20,488 nucleotides of DNA from Hyphomonadaceae bacterium UBA5336 (lineage in GTDB: Bacteria; Pseudomonadota; Alphaproteobacteria; Caulobacterales; Hyphomonadaceae), in contig DHQO01000035.1 in NCBI GenBank assembly GCA_002408125.1, positions 1-20,488 of the forward strand, written 5' to 3'. Positions 14,277 through 20,488 of this stretch are shown here, piece by piece. Every line of letters begins with the position of its first letter. The first letter of the stretch is position 1. The notes below the pieces were generated by a model. It did no database searches, was not told the DNA's origin, and was given only the letters and a program-made list of their open reading frames with translations. The translations under genes were made by a program, and so were the position numbers.

Positions 14277-14690
14277 TCAGACGGTCTTGCCGAACCAGCG
14301 GCCGGTGCAGGTCGCAAGGCCATAGACGAGGAAGAAGAGCGGTCCGAACAGGAAGACGGGAACCTGCCCGACCACATCGAACAGCTGCAGGAAGCCGACG
14401 ATGAACACCGCGCTCACCGTCACCGCGCCGGCGAGCGCAAAGGCGCGCAACTGGCGCAGGCGGGTATATTCGTCGGTCTCCTCGAAATAGCGCAGCTTGG
14501 CGATGAGCACTGCGATCACCGGCGCGCAGATTGCCAGGGCGAGGATGGCCGAGGTGAACTTCACGTCCACATCGAGGAAGGCCCACAGGGCGCTGCCGCC
14601 GAGGCAGAGCACCGCATAGACCGCCATGAGCGGTCCGGCGATGCGGTTATAGCGCTTGCGCGCCTCTTTGAATCCGTAGCGTTGAGACAT
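14277..14690 (-). CDS. Four-helix membrane protein, paralogue 1 (XRE-linked)
   Basis: A 137-residue integral membrane protein with four predicted helices, first gene of the three-gene unit with its paralogue and the XRE regulator. A basic N-terminus (KEARKRYNR) precedes helix 1; the conserved charged loop FEETDEYTRLRQL joins helices 2 and 3; the protein ends in WFGKTV, as does its paralogue (HFWGKTV). Strict conservation of the EETDEYTRLRQL loop while the helices have diverged suggests that the loop is functional, perhaps as the contact for the regulator. GGAG lies seven bases before the ATG at 14690. Spacing to the next gene is 39 bases with its own Shine-Dalgarno. Function unknown. Confidence 0.87.
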   Translation of the reverse strand: MSQRYGFKEARKRYNRIAGPLMAVYAVLCLGGSALWAFLDVDVKFTSAILALAICAPVIAVLIAKLRYFEETDEYTRLRQLRAFALAGAVTVSAVFIVGFLQLFDVVGQVPVFLFGPLFFLVYGLATCTGRWFGKTV

Positions 14691-14715
14691 GGGGTAGCTC
14701 CATCAAGTTTCCTTG

Positions 14716-14744
14716 ACAGTATGACAAGTACACTTGTCTGTCAA
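14716..14744 (-). promoter_or_regulatory. Sigma-70 promoter of the membrane protein/XRE operon
   Basis: On the minus strand, a perfect -35 TTGACA (complement of 14739-14744), a 17-base spacer and a -10 TACTGT (complement of 14716-14721) lie 25 bases before the first ATG. This is the clearest housekeeping promoter in the window. Its spacer is almost wholly filled by the palindrome at 14723-14738. Confidence 0.75.
14723..14738. promoter_or_regulatory. Candidate XRE operator palindrome
   Basis: GACAAGT-AC-ACTTGTC, a perfect 7-2-7 inverted repeat in the promoter spacer. Related half-sites flank it: GCTTGTCA at 14749-14756 and TGTCAAGC at 14739-14746 form a second, imperfect dyad, and CTTGACAG lies at 14713-14720. 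The placement is what is expected for an autorepressor, most likely the XRE protein encoded at the end of the operon. Confidence 0.65.
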
Positions 14745-14779
14745 GCGTGCTTGTCATGCCTTGCTTCGGGGGGAGTAAT

Positions 14780-15637
14780 TCACCGCTTCAGTGCTGTCAC
14801 CAGAGCCCGCGTCTTAGGCTGGCGCATCTGGTGGGTCCTGGCGATGAGGCCGGCGAGGCGGTGGCGTTCCTCGCGCGTGCGGCCGAGATCGTAGAGGTCG
14901 GCGGCAAGGCGCAGGGCGAGGCGTTGGTCATGGTCGAGTGTGCCGCGCTCGGGGCTCGCCCAGCGCCCGATATGATGCGAGCGCGTCACCTTCGCCTGGA
15001 AATTCGCGATGAGATAGAGAAAGCCCGAGGGCACCGAGACATTCTTGATGTCGACGTCGGGAATGAGATCGAGCCAGGCCTGGTTCTGCTGCCAGCGCCA
15101 GGTATTGGGGCTGTTCTTTGTGCGGTGTGTGAGGCCGATGAGTTTCAGTCGGCGCTGCACCGCGTTCCAGTCGGTGCCCTCCCATTCCGCCTGCAGGTGC
15201 AGGAGGGAGACAAGCGTTTCCATCGTCCCGCCATAGGCCACGAAATCGACAAGGGCGAGCGGAGCAGGGGCCGCGGCAATATCGGCCGGGGCGAGGCCGA
15301 GCGCGCGCAAATAGGCAAAGAGGCCCTCCAGCTTGTCGCGCGGCAGGGCGCGCACGCCGCCTTCGCCAGGCCAGCGCATGGAGAACTGCACGAGGTGGCA
15401 GGTTGGCGCGGCCTCAACGCCCTCGAAGAGGCCGGAAAGATAGTCGAAGAAATTCTCCGGCGAGCGGCCGATGAAAGCCAGATCCGCGCCGTTCGACAGC
15501 GCCAGGAGCCGCGCGCTGGTGCGCCGCAGGATGACGAGATCATCGGCGCGCATGAAGCGATAGTCGCTGAGGCCCTCGGTCAGGCTGCCGAGCTGTTCGC
15601 GGCGGGCAATGTTCCAGCGGAAGGGCGTCTCTGGCAT
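14780..15637 (-). CDS. Uncharacterised 285-residue protein
   Basis: I do not recognise a named domain. The protein is soluble, with no signal peptide or membrane helix, and mixed alpha/beta in appearance. Noticeable segments are DDLVILRRTSARLLAL (32-47), DLAFIGRSPENFFDYLSGLF (52-71), and later GLTHRTKNSPNTWRWQQNQA, PSGFLYLIANFQ and a C-terminal Arg/His-rich stretch. The FIGRSPENFFDYLSG segment has the form of a phosphate- or nucleotide-binding loop after a beta strand, but this is speculation. It starts ten bases after the CoA-transferase stop on the same strand, so the two are probably co-transcribed. The ATG at 15637 lacks a strong Shine-Dalgarno. The coding potential is clear from composition and length. 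Confidence 0.8.
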   Translation of the reverse strand: MPETPFRWNIARREQLGSLTEGLSDYRFMRADDLVILRRTSARLLALSNGADLAFIGRSPENFFDYLSGLFEGVEAAPTCHLVQFSMRWPGEGGVRALPRDKLEGLFAYLRALGLAPADIAAAPAPLALVDFVAYGGTMETLVSLLHLQAEWEGTDWNAVQRRLKLIGLTHRTKNSPNTWRWQQNQAWLDLIPDVDIKNVSVPSGFLYLIANFQAKVTRSHHIGRWASPERGTLDHDQRLALRLAADLYDLGRTREERHRLAGLIARTHQMRQPKTRALVTALKR

Positions 15638-15647
15638 GGTCGCGGCT

Positions 15648-16814
15648 CTAATCCAGGCCGAGGCTGGCCAGCACGCTTTCGGTATCGGCGCCGTGGCATG
15701 GCGGATCGATCCGGATACTGGCCGGTGTTTTCGAGAACTCCACCGGATGTTTCATCCGCCGGTAGGGGCCGGCCTGAGGGTGGGTGCGCTCACTGAAGAA
15801 GCCGACCTCGGAAAGGTGCGGGTCCTCCAGCACCTCTTCCATGGTGTTGTATTTCATCGCCGGGATATTGGCCCTGCCCAGCAGGTCGAGCCATTCATCG
15901 GTCGTCTTCTGGCAGGCGACCTCGCCGATAATGGCGTAAAGCTCGGTGATGTGTTCGGTGCGCGCCTCGTAGGAGGAAAAGCGCGGATCTTCGAACACGT
16001 CCCGGCGCCCGCCCATCTCGAAAAACTGGGCCCATTGCATGTCGGAATAGGGAACGAGGCCGATATAGCCGTCCTTTGTCTTGTAGGGTTTCCGGTTGGC
16101 ATTGATCGAGCGGGTATAGGCGAGCCTGCCATTGCCGGGCAGGAAGGTTTCGCCATAAAGGTTCTCCACCATGTTGAAGAAGGTGAAGGCCTCGAACATC
16201 GGCACCTGGACGAACTGGCCCTCGCCGGTGCGCTCGCGATGGAAGAGGGCAGCCAGCGTGGCATAGGTGGCAAACAGGCCCACCGTCTTGTCGGCCACAA
16301 GTGAGGGGGCATATTCCGGGTCGCCGCCGGACCGCATGGCATTGAGCGCAGCAAAGCCGGATGCGCCCTGGATGAGATCGTCATAGGCCTGCCGGTCGGC
16401 ATAAGGGCCACCCGCGCCGAAGCCCGCGCAATGGACATAGACGATGTCCGGCCGGATCGCCCTAACCGCCTCATAATCAAAACCCATCCGCGACATCCCG
16501 GCCAGACGCACATTGTGAAAGAAGACGTCGGCATCCTTGAGCAATGCCGTCAGGGCTGCCTTGCCCTCGGGCGTCTTGCCGTCGAGCTTGATCGCCCGCT
16601 TGTTGCGGTTGAGCGCGGTATAGATCGGGCCGAGATCGCCGGTCGGTGAGGCCCCGGCATAGCGCATGGTGTCTCCGCGCTCAGGCGGTTCCACCTTGAT
16701 CACATCGGCTCCAAGGTCGGCGAGGATCAGCGTCGCGAAGGGTCCGAGCACCACACTCGACATGTCCACGATCCGGATACCTGCAAGCGGCCCGCTCGGT
16801 GTTTGCCCCATCAT
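15648..16814 (-). CDS. CaiB/BaiF (class III) CoA-transferase
   Basis: A 388-residue family III CoA-transferase, which moves CoA between carboxylic acids through a covalent aspartyl intermediate, as in formyl-CoA, carnitinyl-CoA and 2-methylacyl-CoA (racemase) enzymes. Signatures: PLAGIRIVDMSSVVLGPFAT near the N-terminus, LADLGADVIKVEPP (31-44), NRNKRAIKLD (69-78), and catalytic Asp145 in AYDDLIQGASG. The C-terminal part has the usual EVLEDPHL motif. Length is normal. GAGG lies seven bases before the ATG at 16814. Substrate cannot be told from sequence. It is divergent from a 2-hydroxyacid flavoprotein gene and is followed by an uncharacterised gene ten bases on. Confidence 0.93.
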   Translation of the reverse strand: MMGQTPSGPLAGIRIVDMSSVVLGPFATLILADLGADVIKVEPPERGDTMRYAGASPTGDLGPIYTALNRNKRAIKLDGKTPEGKAALTALLKDADVFFHNVRLAGMSRMGFDYEAVRAIRPDIVYVHCAGFGAGGPYADRQAYDDLIQGASGFAALNAMRSGGDPEYAPSLVADKTVGLFATYATLAALFHRERTGEGQFVQVPMFEAFTFFNMVENLYGETFLPGNGRLAYTRSINANRKPYKTKDGYIGLVPYSDMQWAQFFEMGGRRDVFEDPRFSSYEARTEHITELYAIIGEVACQKTTDEWLDLLGRANIPAMKYNTMEEVLEDPHLSEVGFFSERTHPQAGPYRRMKHPVEFSKTPASIRIDPPCHGADTESVLASLGLD

Positions 16815-16923
16815 TCCTGTCCCTCATGTTTTCTACTCGTTTTTCTCAAGTTTGGCGGCCAACAGGCAAACCGCAAGGCAAATCCCTCTACGGCGTTCTG
16901 CAAAGCTCTGTTAGATTGTGCCC

Positions 16924-18360
16924 ATGAACATACATGCCCCCATCTCTTCGCCCCTGCCGGATGTTTTTGTCAGCGCCGCACGCGACCTTCTCGGACCGAA
17001 AGGCTGGATCAAGGATGCCGAAGCGCTGGAAGCGGCTGCCAAGCCCTGGCGCGGCGGATATCGCGGCACGACGCCCGCAATTGCCCGGCCCGCCTCCACT
17101 GAAGAGACCGCCGCGCTGGTGAAGCTCTGCCTTCAGCATGGCGTTGCGATCTGCCCGCAGGGCGGCAATACGGGGCTGGTGGATGCCGGAACGCCCCATG
17201 GCGAGATTTCCGTCGCGATGACCCGCATGCAGGCCGTGCGCGATGTCGACGGCTTCAACAATTCCATGACCATCGAGGCCGGGGCCACGCTGGTGAAAGC
17301 CCAGGAGACCGCCGCCGAGGCGGGCCGGCTGTTCCCGCTCTCGCTGGGCTCGGAGGGCACCGCCACGCTGGGCGGCCTGATCTCGACCAATGCCGGCGGC
17401 GTGGCCGTGCTGCGCTATGGCATGATGCGCGATCTGTTGTTGGGCCTGGAGGTCGTGCTGCCGAGCGGGGAAGTCTGGGACGGGCTCTCGGGCTTAAGGA
17501 AGAACAATACCGGATATGATCTCAAACACCTGTTCGCCGGGGCCGAGGGCACACTCGGCCTGATCACGGCGGCGACCTTCAAGCTCTTTCCGAAAGTGCA
17601 GACGGCAACCGCCTGGGTGGTCTGCGACGGTGCCGAGGATGTGATTGCCCTCCTCGCCAAGGTGCGCGAGCATGCCGGGGACACGGTGACGAGCTTTGAA
17701 ATGATCCCGGCCAATGCCGTGGACATGGTGCGCGCCGACATTCCCGATATCCGCGATCCGCTGCCGCATGCGGCCGAGTGGCGAGTACTCTGCGAGGTGT
17801 CTCTCACGCGCGAGGAAATGGCGCGTTCGGTTCTGGAGGAGGCGCTCGCCGATGCCTTCGAAGCCGGGCTCGCCCAGGATGCTGTGATTGCGGAGAATCT
17901 CAGCCAGGCTGGAGATTTCTGGCGCATTCGAGAATCCATCCCGCTGTCGAAACGCGCCTATGGCACCTCGGTGAACCATGACGTCTCCGTGCCGGTCTCG
18001 CGCATTCCGGGCTTCCTGAAGGCGTCCGCTGCGGCGGTGGCCGAGGTCGATCCCGAGGCCGAGATCGTCGCCTTCGGGCATGTCGGGGACGGCAACCTGC
18101 ACTATGCGGCCTGCGCGCCGGAAAGCGGGGGGGAGTCCAGCCATCTGCAGGCAAAGGCCGATGAGGTGACCGCCGCTGTGCATGCTGCCACGCTCGCCTA
18201 TGGCGGTTCGATCAGCGCCGAGCATGGCGTGGGGCGGCTCAAGCGTGACGAGTTGGAGGAGATCCGCTCGCCGGCCGCCACCGCCACGATGAAGGCGATC
18301 AAGCGCGCGCTCGATCCGAACAATCTGTTCAATCCGGGCCGGGTGATTTCGTTCGACTAG
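16924..18360 (+). CDS. FAD-linked 2-hydroxyacid dehydrogenase, D-2-hydroxyglutarate dehydrogenase type
   Basis: A 478-residue flavoprotein of the GlcD / D-2-hydroxyglutarate dehydrogenase / D-lactate dehydrogenase group, oxidising a D-2-hydroxyacid to the 2-oxoacid and passing electrons on to an acceptor such as ETF or quinone. The FAD domain shows PQGGNTGLV (78-86), LGSEGTATLGGLISTNAGG (141-159) and RKNNTGYDLKHLFAGAEGTL (192-211). The substrate/metal region has His386 and His393 in FGHVGDGNLHY and Glu433-His434 in SAEHGVGRLKRDEL; the end DPNNLFNPGRV is family-typical. The ATG at 16924 is preferred; a GTG two codons upstream is possible, neither with a clear Shine-Dalgarno. Which 2-hydroxyacid is used is not readable. 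Confidence 0.92.
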   Translation: MNIHAPISSPLPDVFVSAARDLLGPKGWIKDAEALEAAAKPWRGGYRGTTPAIARPASTEETAALVKLCLQHGVAICPQGGNTGLVDAGTPHGEISVAMTRMQAVRDVDGFNNSMTIEAGATLVKAQETAAEAGRLFPLSLGSEGTATLGGLISTNAGGVAVLRYGMMRDLLLGLEVVLPSGEVWDGLSGLRKNNTGYDLKHLFAGAEGTLGLITAATFKLFPKVQTATAWVVCDGAEDVIALLAKVREHAGDTVTSFEMIPANAVDMVRADIPDIRDPLPHAAEWRVLCEVSLTREEMARSVLEEALADAFEAGLAQDAVIAENLSQAGDFWRIRESIPLSKRAYGTSVNHDVSVPVSRIPGFLKASAAAVAEVDPEAEIVAFGHVGDGNLHYAACAPESGGESSHLQAKADEVTAAVHAATLAYGGSISAEHGVGRLKRDELEEIRSPAATATMKAIKRALDPNNLFNPGRVISFD

Positions 18361-18397
18361 GCCGGTTCCCCGAGCTGCGAAGCCCGCAGTCGTCTGC

Positions 18398-19144
18398 CTA
18401 CTGGACGGAGCCGCTGGAATCGGGCCGCGCCACGGTGACCGGTTCGCCGATCCGTGCGCGTGTAGCCGCGTTGGCAGAGCGCGCGATCAGCGCGTCCTGG
18501 GTCATGAAGATGTCGTAGGAAAGGCCGTCGCCCATCGGGTTGTAAACGGCAGAGCCATAATGGGCGTCCTCGATCCCGACGCTGCCGCCGAACTCTTCCA
18601 GCGCATCACGCGCGAGTTTTGACGGGTCCTCGTTCAGGCGTACGACGACGCGGCTGACATCCTCGCCCGCATCGGCCTCAAAGCCGGTCTGCAGGCGGTC
18701 GAGTTTGTAGACGGCATCATAGCCGAGCATGTTGGCCAGCGCCTTGAACTTGATAACGCGCGCGCCGAGGGACCATTCGTCCCCGCGCATGCGCTGCAGG
18801 TTCTCATAGCCCGGCCCGGCCAGCGGTTCGGTCTCGCCTTCCAGCACGACATTGGCACGGTAAAGGCCCGGCTCGCCGGCATCCTCGAAGGTGATATTGG
18901 CCACGGGGCGCTCATAGACGAGCCGCTTGTAGGTCTGCAGGTTGAGCCCGGCCAGGGTGACAATCCCGGCAAGGCCGAGAAAACCTACGCCGAACAGCAT
19001 CCGCGCGCCGCCCGACAGGAACTGCATGGAGAAAAACCGGCCGAGCCCGGCAAAGGACAGCATCAGGCCGACCACACCGGCGATTGCGGGTAAAATCCAC
19101 CAGATCACTGATTCCATCACACTTTGCCCTGTCCGGTCGCTCAT
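18398..19144 (-). CDS. Uncharacterised membrane protein with two N-terminal helices
   Basis: A 248-residue protein with two transmembrane helices (about 12-32 and 48-68) and a soluble C-terminal domain of about 170 residues beginning after LQTYKRLVYERPVA. That domain looks beta-rich at first (ANITFEDAGEPGLYRANVVL) and then has GDEWSLGARVIKFKALANML and YKLDRLQTGF. Similar proteins have been labelled cation/multidrug efflux pump in databases, but nothing here resembles a transporter, and I assign no function. The start is ambiguous: ATG 19144 or ATG 19117 (MESVIWWIL, with AGGG nine bases upstream). The strong Shine-Dalgarno AAGGAG lies 26 bases before 19144, separated from it by a hairpin. Confidence 0.78.
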   Translation of the reverse strand: MSDRTGQSVMESVIWWILPAIAGVVGLMLSFAGLGRFFSMQFLSGGARMLFGVGFLGLAGIVTLAGLNLQTYKRLVYERPVANITFEDAGEPGLYRANVVLEGETEPLAGPGYENLQRMRGDEWSLGARVIKFKALANMLGYDAVYKLDRLQTGFEADAGEDVSRVVVRLNEDPSKLARDALEEFGGSVGIEDAHYGSAVYNPMGDGLSYDIFMTQDALIARSANAATRARIGEPVTVARPDSSGSVQ

Positions 19145-19146
19145 GG

Positions 19147-19166
19147 GCCACCCCCATGGGAGTGGC
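19147..19166 (-). promoter_or_regulatory. Hairpin between Shine-Dalgarno and start codon
   Basis: A 20-base near-palindrome with one mismatch in ten pairs. In the minus-strand RNA it forms GCCACUCC / GGGGUGGC (eight pairs including one U-G) closed by a CAUG loop. It lies between AAGGAGA (complement of 19170-19176) and the ATG at 19144. When folded it would bring that Shine-Dalgarno to a normal distance from the start codon; unfolded, the spacing is too long. An ATG inside the loop is in another frame. Confidence 0.45.
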
Positions 19167-19182
19167 TTATCTCCTTGTTAAA

Positions 19183-19211
19183 CATATAGCAAAACCGGAG
19201 GTTCCTGGCAG
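19183..19211 (-). promoter_or_regulatory. Weak candidate promoter of the 18398-19144 gene
   Basis: On the minus strand, CTGCCA (complement of 19206-19211), a 17-base spacer and TATATG (complement of 19183-19188). Each hexamer matches four of six consensus bases. It lies in the 97-base gap after usg, so it would give this gene its own transcript. Confidence 0.3.
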
Positions 19212-19241
19212 GATATTTTCACAGGCGGTGCTGTGCCGGGC

Positions 19242-19532
19242 TCAGTTGAGGCGGAACTCGCCATCCACTGCACGCAGTTCGGCCGGCGCCAGCAGGCTGG
19301 AATGGGCGATGCGAATCGAGTGGATCATCGCTTCGATCTCGCGGCGCCAGTGGTCGAGGAACTGCGCCAGGCGCGGAAAGCCCGGCGCGGTGTCCAGGGT
19401 CTGCCAGACAAAGCTCTGCAGCAGGCCCGGATGGTCGGGCATGTGATAGAGGATTTCCGTTGTCAGCAGGCCAGATCCGCCCAGCCGTGCGAGAAAGTCG
19501 CCATCCGGCTCAATGAAGTTCAGTTTTCTCAT
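19242..19532 (-). CDS. usg: Usg-family protein
   Basis: A 96-residue protein of the Usg family, known from alphaproteobacteria and named for a gene near tryptophan biosynthesis genes in Caulobacter; its biochemical role is not established. Recognisable sequence: LTTEILYHMPDHPGLLQSFV, then WQTLDTAPGFPRLAQFLDHW, RREIEAMIHSIRIAH and the ending LLAPAELRAVDGEFRLN, in the usual order and to the usual length of about 90. The start at 19532 is chosen because GAGGGG lies just upstream and homologues begin here; the frame is open further back but reads unlike a protein. No trp gene is visible in the window. It is divergent from groES. Confidence 0.88.
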   Translation of the reverse strand: MRKLNFIEPDGDFLARLGGSGLLTTEILYHMPDHPGLLQSFVWQTLDTAPGFPRLAQFLDHWRREIEAMIHSIRIAHSSLLAPAELRAVDGEFRLN

Positions 19533-19550
19533 GCGCCCCTCATCATGTGG

Positions 19551-19569
19551 AAAAGCACGAAAATCGTGC
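19551..19569 (-). terminator. Terminator-like hairpin in the usg leader
   Basis: On the minus strand GCACGA-TTT-TCGTGC is followed directly by TTTT, the form of a short intrinsic terminator (complement of 19555-19569 plus the T-run at 19551-19554). It stands 18 bases before the usg start codon, so it could attenuate usg or stop antisense transcription arriving from the groES side. The stem is only six pairs. Confidence 0.4.
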
Positions 19570-19683
19570 CGGGATCCGCAGAATCGAGGGTTGATTTCGC
19601 GTTCCGTCCCCTGCTTATGAGGGCCTCTGCCAGCAGCTTGGGCGTCCAACTGTCTCCGGCGCAAAAAATACGGGCACGGGTGA

Positions 19684-19712
19684 TTGACGCTGGGCGGGCG
19701 GCTGCCTATGTC
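19684..19712 (+). promoter_or_regulatory. groESL promoter
   Basis: TTGACG (19684-19689), a 17-base spacer and TATGTC (19707-19712) form a sigma-70-like promoter whose start site would fall at about 19719-19721, directly in front of the CIRCE element. No clear sigma-32 heat-shock promoter was seen in 19533-19800, although one could overlap. Confidence 0.55.
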
Positions 19713-19722
19713 CACCGCGTCG

Positions 19723-19749
19723 TTAGCAGCCGGGCAAGGCGAGTGCTAA
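19723..19749 (+). promoter_or_regulatory. CIRCE element (HrcA operator) of groESL
   Basis: TTAGCAGCC, nine bases, GAGTGCTAA. The right arm is a perfect match to the CIRCE consensus; the left arm matches seven of nine (consensus TTAGCACTC). It covers the predicted transcription start and lies about 50 bases before the groES ATG, the standard layout for repression by HrcA and release on heat shock. Confidence 0.93.
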
Positions 19750-19800
19750 ACCCCTGCTGACGCATGAGACAAGTGCTTACAGATAAGAGGAAGAGGGCAT

Positions 19801-20088
19801 ATGGCATTCCGTCCGCTCCATGACCGCGTTCTGGTCCGCCGCGTCGCTGAAGGTGAAACCACCAAAGGCGGTATCATCATCCCCGACACTGCGAAGGAAA
19901 AGCCCCAGCAAGGCGAAGTGATCGCCGTGGGCAACGGCGCCATCGGCGACGACAATGAGCGCATCGCGCTCGAAGTGAAAGCCGGGGATACCATCCTGTT
20001 CGGCAAGTGGTCCGGCTCCGAAGTCACCATCGACGGTGAAGAGCTGCTGATCATGAAGGAAAGCGACATTCTCGGCATCGTCGAGTAA
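19801..20088 (+). CDS. groES: Co-chaperonin GroES
   Basis: A complete 95-residue GroES, the heptameric lid of the GroEL folding chamber in the cytoplasm. Recognisable from FRPLHDRVLVRRV at the N-terminus, the mobile loop ETTKGGIIIPDTAKEKPQQG (residues about 18-37) whose GGIII tripeptide region binds GroEL, and the ending LLIMKESDILGIVE. Length is usual. GAGG-type Shine-Dalgarno sequences lie just upstream of the ATG. It is the first gene of the groESL operon, downstream of a sigma-70-like promoter and a CIRCE element. Confidence 0.99.
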   Translation: MAFRPLHDRVLVRRVAEGETTKGGIIIPDTAKEKPQQGEVIAVGNGAIGDDNERIALEVKAGDTILFGKWSGSEVTIDGEELLIMKESDILGIVE

Positions 20089-20135
20089 GCGCCGCTCCGA
20101 TTGAAACGAATTTTCTGAGAAAGAGGTAGAGATAC

Positions 20136-20488
20136 ATGGCTGCCAAACATGTGAATTTCGGCCCCGAGGCCCGCGAGCAGATGCTGCGCGGTGTTGATGT
20201 CCTGGCCAATGCTGTGAAGGTCACGCTCGGCCCGAAAGGCCGCAATGTCGTGATCGAGAAATCCTTCGGCGCCCCGCGCACCACGAAAGACGGTGTCACC
20301 GTCGCGAAGGAAATCGAGCTGGAAGACAAGTTCCAGAACATGGGCGCGCAAATGCTGCGCGAAGTGGCGTCCAAGGCCAATGACGTGGCCGGCGACGGCA
20401 CCACCACCGCCACCGTGCTGGCCCAGGCCATTGTGCGCGAAGGCATGAAGCGCGTGGCCGCCGGCATGAACCCGATGGACCTGCGCCG
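20136..20488 (+). CDS. groEL: Chaperonin GroEL, N-terminal part (cut by right edge)
   Basis: The first 117 codons of the 60-kDa chaperonin. Typical sequence is present: AAKHVNFGPEAREQMLRGVD, VKVTLGPKGRNVVIEKSFGA, the ATP-binding KDGVTVAKEIELEDKFQNMG, and GDGTTTATVLAQAI, where Asp87-Gly-Thr-Thr-Thr belongs to the nucleotide site. AGAGG lies about nine bases before the ATG, and the gap to groES is 47 bases. The frame is intact to the window end. Confidence 0.98.
   Translation, partial: MAAKHVNFGPEAREQMLRGVDVLANAVKVTLGPKGRNVVIEKSFGAPRTTKDGVTVAKEIELEDKFQNMGAQMLREVASKANDVAGDGTTTATVLAQAIVREGMKRVAAGMNPMDLR

Noticed and set aside
18912..19157. Minus-strand frame starting at the ATG within the leader hairpin
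   Set aside because: It is out of frame with the membrane protein and gives an Arg/Pro-rich shadow product; at most a translated leader, for which there is no evidence.
1..20488. CRISPR array, prophage, transposon or toxin-secretion cluster
   Set aside because: No spaced direct repeats, transposase, integrase, phage structural gene, tRNA-bordered junction or secretion component was seen on either strand.

Overview
The window reads as a GC-rich alphaproteobacterial chromosome, probably from the Maricaulales/Hyphomonadales/Caulobacterales side of the class. That placement is an inference from a RegB/RegA redox two-component pair next to an Sco/SenC copper protein, an Usg-family protein, a CIRCE-controlled groESL operon, and the protein sequences and codon use. 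No rRNA, tRNA, CRISPR array, insertion sequence or phage gene was seen.

Layout. Positions 1-1600: the C-terminal part of an uncharacterised protein that runs off the left edge, a convergent cytoplasmic trypsin-like peptidase, and a degraded sequence that repeats the end of the first protein. 1597-2679: an acyltransferase-3 membrane enzyme. 2684-5084 (minus): regB-regA followed directly by a small Cys-containing lipoprotein, with a divergent Sco/SenC gene (5133-5747). 5744-9085 (minus): a tightly packed run of a 26-residue membrane protein, a Ca2+/Na+-type antiporter, a pteridine-reductase-like SDR, a Tdi1/DUF1851-like protein and a threonine aldolase, joined by short gaps and overlaps. 9215-9952 (minus): a PgsA-like phosphatidyltransferase. 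10056-13478 (plus): a very large DUF2339 membrane protein, then dapB, followed by two strong inverted repeats. 13609-14690 (minus): two paralogous four-helix membrane proteins and a small XRE regulator, behind a promoter whose spacer holds a perfect palindrome. 14780-16814 (minus): an unrecognised 285-residue protein and a class III CoA-transferase. 16924-18358 (plus): a D-2-hydroxyglutarate-dehydrogenase-type flavoprotein. 18398-19532 (minus): an uncharacterised two-helix membrane protein and Usg. 19684-20488 (plus): promoter, CIRCE element, groES and the start of groEL.

Most genes are housekeeping, so this is an ordinary chromosomal segment rather than an island. The parts least explained by known families are the paralogous membrane-protein/XRE cassette with its operator, the unannotated 26-residue membrane protein ahead of the antiporter, the Cys-rich lipoprotein abutting regA, the repeated C-terminal motif around the peptidase, and an RNA hairpin lying between Shine-Dalgarno and start codon of the 18398-19144 gene.
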